In this document: piece after piece, positions 58,735-64,000 of the stretch
Numbering within the stretch: position 1 is the first letter of the stretch
How the letters are laid out: each line of letters begins with the position of its first letter
Source of the DNA: Polytrichum commune
Lineage: Eukaryota > Streptophyta > Polytrichopsida > Polytrichales > Polytrichaceae
NCBI GenBank assembly: GCA_950295325.1
Contig: OX485809.1
Span: 6,262,001-6,326,000 of the forward strand
Direction: 5' to 3'
DNA: 64,000 nt
The notes under the pieces: generated by a model
The model's input: the letters and a program-made list of their open reading frames with translations, nothing else
Told to the model about the DNA's origin: nothing
Databases searched by the model: none
Made by a program: the position numbers and the translations under genes

Positions 58735-59640
58735 ATACACCATACAATGAAGTTGTTACACACACAAAACAAGAATCCAACATCAACTGCGAGTTGGTTT
58801 TTGTTAATAATACCCATAACATGCCACTCTAGAACGAACAACAAAAGAACATTAGCATGCTCACATGTATGAGGGTTTGTCTTTAAATGTGAAACAAGTC
58901 TCAATTCCAACAACTCAACACATTTCACCTTAGACACATATTCACTAATGATACCCAACTCCTTGGTCCAATCTAGGTTATGCATTACTTGAGCTATAAT
59001 CTTCTCGTTTGCAAACAATTGTTTGCTTTTTTGGACTCCTCCCGCCTTGACCGCAACTCAAGTCCCTTCGTTTCAACAAGCTCAGCTTTCCCTAGCACCC
59101 CTCCCGCCACATGTTTAGTCAAGGCACATATGGACTTACTTGTGTTGGCCAACATCTCCTCTTTAGTTAGGTTTTCCAATTGGTGAAGTGGTGTTGAACC
59201 CACCCGCTACAACCTTCTTATGTGAAGGCCCATGCATGGGGTCCGCTTCATTAGTTGTGTCCAAAACGGATTGAGTGGGTGAACATTTGTTTATAAGTGA
59301 TTGTCTACGCTTCAAGACATTATATGTGGCATGACCATCAATCGCCTTCAAGTGTGTTAAGACCTCATCAGATTGCAATGTGGCCATGTCATTATGCTCC
59401 TCATTGTTTGTACTAGTTTTTATCTCCTTCAACATGTCCCTCAACGTGTCCCTCAACCAATCCTTTAATGTATCCCCTGCAAAGGTGGAGTCTAGATTGC
59501 CTTCTAAATAATCCTTATATAAAGCTTTTGAAACTAGGTTAGGAATCAATTGGGTTATTTGTTTCCTCCCTCTAGAATACAACGCGAAATGTTTGCAGCA
59601 ACTTGCAAATAACACACTAAGGACCTCACTCTCAACTATG
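58735..59640 (-). other. Unrecognised minus-strand open frames
   Basis: Two frames, 59615-59163 and 59018-58731, encode NLVSKALYKDYLEGNLDSTF, LKDWLRDTLRDMLKEIKTS and a His/Leu-rich continuation. They might be remnants of the second, Myb-like ORF of the nearby Harbinger element, but I see no diagnostic motif. Treat as unknown. Confidence 0.25.
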
Positions 59641-59989
59641 CTATGTGAAACCTTGTCTTTCCTTAGGACCTTTGGTGGAAGTGGAGATTTAGCCCTCTAC
59701 CTACAGTTGCATGCTCTAGTCCCTATGATGGTGTTGAATGAGTGAGACAATCCATATTAGGTCTAACATGTATGCAAAAAAATGCAAACACACCAAAAAA
59801 AAAACAACAAACATAACAAAGGAAAGGAAAGTCATAAAGTTAAAAAACATAGAAGCCATGCACCATTGTAAGGTTGCGATGAAGGATGAAAGGACTCCAC
59901 CCCTTGAGATATGAAACATACATATGCACATACACTTGTAGTAAATGGTGTAATAATGATGTGTGCACATATACACATGAGCAAAATAC

Positions 59990-60790
59990 ACACCCAAGTG
60001 TCGAATGCTCATGCATCAAGGGCTAAACCCAAGTGTTGAATGCTCAAGCATAAAACATATTTCTCAGTGCTGAATGTTTAAGCAAAAAATTGGATTTCTA
60101 AGTCCTCTATGATTCCCTTGTTCATTCTTGTTAGGGTTCGCATTTGTGTTATAGGGCAAACTAGAGGCTCTTGGAGTCCTCATGGGCTCCCTTGAAATTT
60201 TCTCTTTGGATGGTCGCTAAGTTGTTGTGCTATTTTCATTGTTTGTTTGATGCAATTGTTGAGTTACATGCTATGTATGAAAAAATGTTCAATGACTTTC
60301 TCATTAGAAAGTGAACATTCAATTTACATTCAATGAAGGCACATTTAATTCGTTATTTATATATCGTATATGTAGTGGAGATATTTGTCACCTTAAATTT
60401 GAGAAACCTAGAATAAATACATGAGTTCGTTTTCTTAGCATGTCATTAGTATGTGTACATTTGATTTTCTTTATTAAGTTTTTGTACATAGAGGATTTAA
60501 TTTCATAGTGCATGCAGTCATTTAGGTTTCCAATGACGAGTCCACCCTTGGGTTTGTGCTAAATGCTCAAGCATCAAACCATATTTCTAAGTGCCGATCG
60601 CTCATGCATCAAGGGCTATACCCAAGTGTTGAATGGTCAAGCATCAGAGTAAGAATTGTTTGTGCGGAATGTTCATGCCTCAAGGGCTATACCCAAGTGC
60701 CAAATGCTCAGTCACGAAACCATATTTCTAAGTGCCGAATGCTCAAGCGTCAAACCATATCTTTAAATGCCAAATGCTCAATCTAAGTGG
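59990..60790. repeat. Dispersed repeat around AAGTGCCGAATGCTCAAGC
   Basis: About ten imperfect copies of CCCAAGTGTTGAATGCTCAA or ATATTTCTAAGTGCCGAATG at 59993-60090 and 60560-60785, in units of about 40-60 bp. Confidence 0.8.
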
Positions 60791-62190
60791 GTGGGGATCT
60801 ATAATTTAAAAAATGAAAAAAATGACCATCAATGCTTAAGTGCCTTTGACCTGCGATGTCTATTCACCAATCCTGATCCTTGCATGTTGTTAAGGTCCCT
60901 TTCAACCCTCAGCCTTAGACATTGTGCCCTATTGCTAATATAACCAGTTACATGAACATCACCCCTCTCGTCACCCCTATTGCAATTAGACTTCACATAC
61001 TTTAAATATCCTTGAAGGCATAATTATGCGTAATTGATTACAAGGGGTAAGATTTCCTCTTAGTTTAATGGGTTATCAAGTATTTTTGAATACTTCTAAG
61101 TATTAGGTGCTCAAGTATTTATAAGCTTATGTTCCCCCAAAACCTTAATGTCAAGGTTAAGTGTCTTTAGAGTAATGGAGAGCCTTCCATTTCTAGCACC
61201 GTTCTTAACATGTATTACTAATTGTAAGTATATTTATCCCCTTCGTGATAGAGAATCCTCAGTCAAACATTCTTCCTATTAAATGCTAACTTTGGTAAAT
61301 CATCTCAAACTTTAACCATTTTGATTTTGAGTGCTCATTTTGGTTTATGTGCCTTGCTTTAGAATTATCTTTTCTAACTTGGACAAGTATTGAAGTCATA
61401 TGTGCGTAGTCCCCCTATCAAATATAAGTTCTAAATGTGTGCAAAGTTTTTAAGTAATTCGCATGTCCTAAGTGTCTTAGTTCATCCAAAACTTTAACCC
61501 TTTGAGGTTCAAGTGTTTAAGTGATTCTAAGTACTTGAATCTATATTGTTCTAATTAACCTAAGTTATGGGTCTTCCAAATCTCACGAACAAGTAACTCC
61601 AATTTCCTAGTTTCCAAGTGTATTTAAAATCTAAGTATCCCAATAAGTTTACATGTTTTCCAATTTCTAAGTGATTTCCAAGCACCAAGTGAAAGTCTGC
61701 AAACCTTTAAAATTCTAAGTAATTTCTATGAGAAAGACTCAATTGGAGCTTCCGGATTTCCATGAAATTTATTGAGTATCCATGTGTTGAGTTTCAAGTG
61801 TCATTCTCAGTATCCACTTCTAATTTTGAAGTCCCAAGTTGTTTCCCACCTATATCGAGACCTTGGTGACACTTCATGTAAATTGTTCGGGGCCAAATGA
61901 AGTGTATTAGGGCCCTTAACTTGGCCTTCTTATATAGTGTTTAACGTCTAGATAATTTTCATACTTTGAAGAATGTTTATTGTGGCTTTAAAACAACATG
62001 TGCCTAATTATAGCTTGGATTTAAAAGCTTCATTTTAGTTTCCCAAATCTAAATTACTCAAGATATTCTTCTCATTTGCATACCTTTTGGTATCAAAATT
62101 CATCTAGTGGTGGGATTTTCATTCAAGGCTCGTTCATCCACCGATTCATCTAATTACATGTTCCTATAAATAAGGGCTCTCCGCCCTTGT
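60791..62190. other. AT-rich spacer
   Basis: No gene or clear element. There are many short words of the type TTAAGTGTTTAAGTG and ATTTCTAAGTG, perhaps a very old decay product of the neighbouring repeat. Confidence 0.5.
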
Positions 62191-62199
62191 TCCCGAGCC

Positions 62200-62960
62200 T
62201 TGGTGTGTTCCTAAGTCTTGTTCCTTGTTCCCATAACTTAATTGGCGTTCCCAAGTCTTGCTCCTTGTTCCCACAACCTAATCACGGGTAGGTCACTCTA
62301 AGGCATTTTTGTGCACCACGTGCGGCTGGGGTTTTTTTTTTGTTTTGGGGCTATTTACCTTCAAGGGCTGAATTAAAGCCTCCCTATAATTACTTAAATT
62401 TCAAAAATGGCCCATTTGTTTGCACCCTTCCATTACTTATATTGTCCAAGTCACTGCAATTTTTTGTACTCTATATTCCTTTTAAGTAATAAAAACTAAT
62501 CTACTTCCTAACGCATTGACGAGTGTTAAGGGAAACCATGGAAACAAAGAAGGGTGCAAACAGTAATATCATTGCAAACAAAGTTATGAAGAAAACACAT
62601 AGGAGACCATAGCAAACATACTAAACATACCTTCTAGGATCCTTATCTTCAGCCCCTATATTAATTTTACAAAAAAATAATGGCCCATGTTTTATGTCCA
62701 TCTAACTTACTTATAATGGGATTGTCTACATTTAATGGCCCCTTCATTATTTGGAATTCCTTTATAATTTTTATTTCAAATGATTTTAATCCTCTCTATA
62801 TTATGCCGCACGTCGTTTTTAAATTGCACTAAGTGACCTACCCGTGAACCTAATTGGCGTTCCCAAGTCTCGTTCCTCATTCTCACAACCTAATTGGCAT
62901 TCCTGAGTCTCACTCATCATTCCCTTAGCCTAAACGGTGTTCCCGAGGGGATGGGAACTT
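62200..62960. repeat. Tandem repeat of about 45-50 bp interrupted by a MITE
   Basis: Units with AATTGGCGTTCCCAAGTCT and GTTCCCACAACCTAATTGG lie on both sides (62200-62282 and 62855-62955) of MITE copy 2. Confidence 0.85.
62283..62846. mobile_element. hAT-type MITE, copy 2
   Basis: Starts CACGGGTAGGTCACT and ends AGTGACCTACCCGTG, a perfect 15-bp inverted repeat. The 8-bp direct repeat AACCTAAT flanks it at 62275-62282 and 62847-62854. Length 564 bp. Because its ends are perfect, this copy looks the younger or better preserved of the two. Confidence 0.93.
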
Positions 62961-64000
62961 CATCTCCCTTTCTCGGCTTTGGCCGCTCCCTTGTCTTTAG
63001 CTTCCTCACGCTCTCTGCTTGCTCTTGCCAAATATGAGAATGTTTGCTTGGTGAGTCTACATCCGCATGGGTGAGAGGTGCGGGAGTGGCTTAGTACCTA
63101 TAGTTAACATGTGGACCATTGGTAAGTAATAGTTTTTTTGGTTTTTCTTATGTTTTAATTTAGGAGGTGTAAGTTAGTAGAGATTAATCCAGAGGGACTA
63201 GTGGTTTCTTCTTCTTCTTCTTCTTTATTGAGAATGATATGTGTTAGAAATCTGATGGCTATTTGAGAGAAGGTCTCCATTAATTTATGAATATTATGGG
63301 AGGTTATGTGAAGGTCCTTGAGGCATTGAATGTTGTTGGTGTGGATGGTTCATCTAATGCCAGCAACAATGTTGATTGGCGGTAGGACTACCCACCTTTG
63401 TTCAATTAGGGGTGGTTGGAGCAAGGCATATTTGTCGAGTTTGCATGTTATTGCAATCGTAAGGAACTTGTCGTTGCACTAAGTGAATTCAAGTATTTGT
63501 ATTTTTAGATTGGGTTTGGAGTGAAGTAAGGTTTGGCCAAAGGTGGAGCTCCTAGCATGCATGGTATATATATCCAATCAGAGTTTGGTTGGGCATTAGC
63601 ATCGTGGGAGGAAGCATGTGCAAGGGAGGAGCCATGAGGGTATGGTGTTATCTAGGGTTCGGTCTTTATATCTGCTAGTGTTTATTAATGTGAAACAACG
63701 TGTCGTGGGGTTGCCAACAACTGTCTCCACCAAAAGCAAGCCTTTAGGTTCCCACATGATTGGTTGCAAATATCCGATTCACCTGAATCCTCCTTTATGA
63801 GCAAGATATATCATAAATGATATAATTCACCGAAAACTAAGTGCTAAGGAACATAACATTATTCAATAATCATTGCAAGTTGAGTAGGACCATGAATAAA
63901 TCAGATAAATATTCTAAATTATATACCTTGCTTATTCTCTCTTACCAACATATTCATCCTAATAAACATGGGTGAAACATTATTAATTTTATTATTAGAA
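62961..64000. other. Spacer at the right edge
   Basis: No gene is supported. A (TTC)n tract lies at about 63208-63225. The window ends in AT-rich sequence. Confidence 0.5.

Noticed and set aside
1-64000. tRNA and rRNA genes
   Set aside because: I saw no cloverleaf-compatible A/B box pairs or rRNA cores while reading; a covariance-model scan would be needed to exclude degenerate copies.

Overview
This window looks like nuclear DNA of a land plant. It is intron-rich and AT-rich, with canonical GT/AG splice sites. It carries plant-type interstitial telomere repeats (TTTAGGG-like, 18126-18190), a plant caffeate-type O-methyltransferase gene, a plant-style ribokinase gene, PIF/Harbinger and hAT-type elements, and many satellite arrays. 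A seed-free plant (bryophyte, lycophyte or fern) is my guess rather than something the sequence proves.

Layout. 1-3300: a 170-bp satellite with a palindromic core, interrupted by an unknown insert. 3429-7335: a nine-exon decayed gene (locus A). 7336-10218: AT-rich spacer with two candidate MITEs. 10219-14845 (minus): a decayed transposon-type gene (locus D, DUF7869-like), itself split by a 1612-bp TG...CA insertion. 15000-18700: spacer with a cluster of short palindromes, microsatellites and telomere-like DNA. 18720-24866: promoter, leader and four coding exons of locus C. 24867-28130: non-coding, LTR-like. 28131-32685: locus B, a paralogue of locus A. 32820-35500: two large tandem arrays. 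36448-41805: an FCP1/NIF-like phosphatase gene split by a 3915-bp insertion. 43282-48033: an O-methyltransferase gene of four exons. 50907-54329: a ribokinase gene of five exons. 56765-64000: a Harbinger transposase relic, two copies of one hAT-type MITE, and repeats.

Central observation. Loci A, B and C share one architecture: a ParB/sulfiredoxin-like N-terminal module (a DGNHR-type motif), a long lineage-specific middle, and a permuted beta-class (N4-cytosine/N6-adenine type) DNA methyltransferase-like C-terminal part whose catalytic motif is altered. In prokaryotes and phages ParB-methyltransferase fusions are common, so an ancient prokaryotic or phage origin with later intron gain is plausible. 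About 30 copies of a short palindrome (arm TTTACGAACG, 2-bp variable centre, mirrored arm) lie between 15.4 and 36.3 kb, densest in the leader, introns and even exons of locus C. All three loci carry premature stops, so these copies appear to be pseudogenes. The O-methyltransferase and ribokinase genes look intact. Exon coordinates were derived by hand from splice signals, reading phase and paralogue comparison. No database search or transcript data were available.
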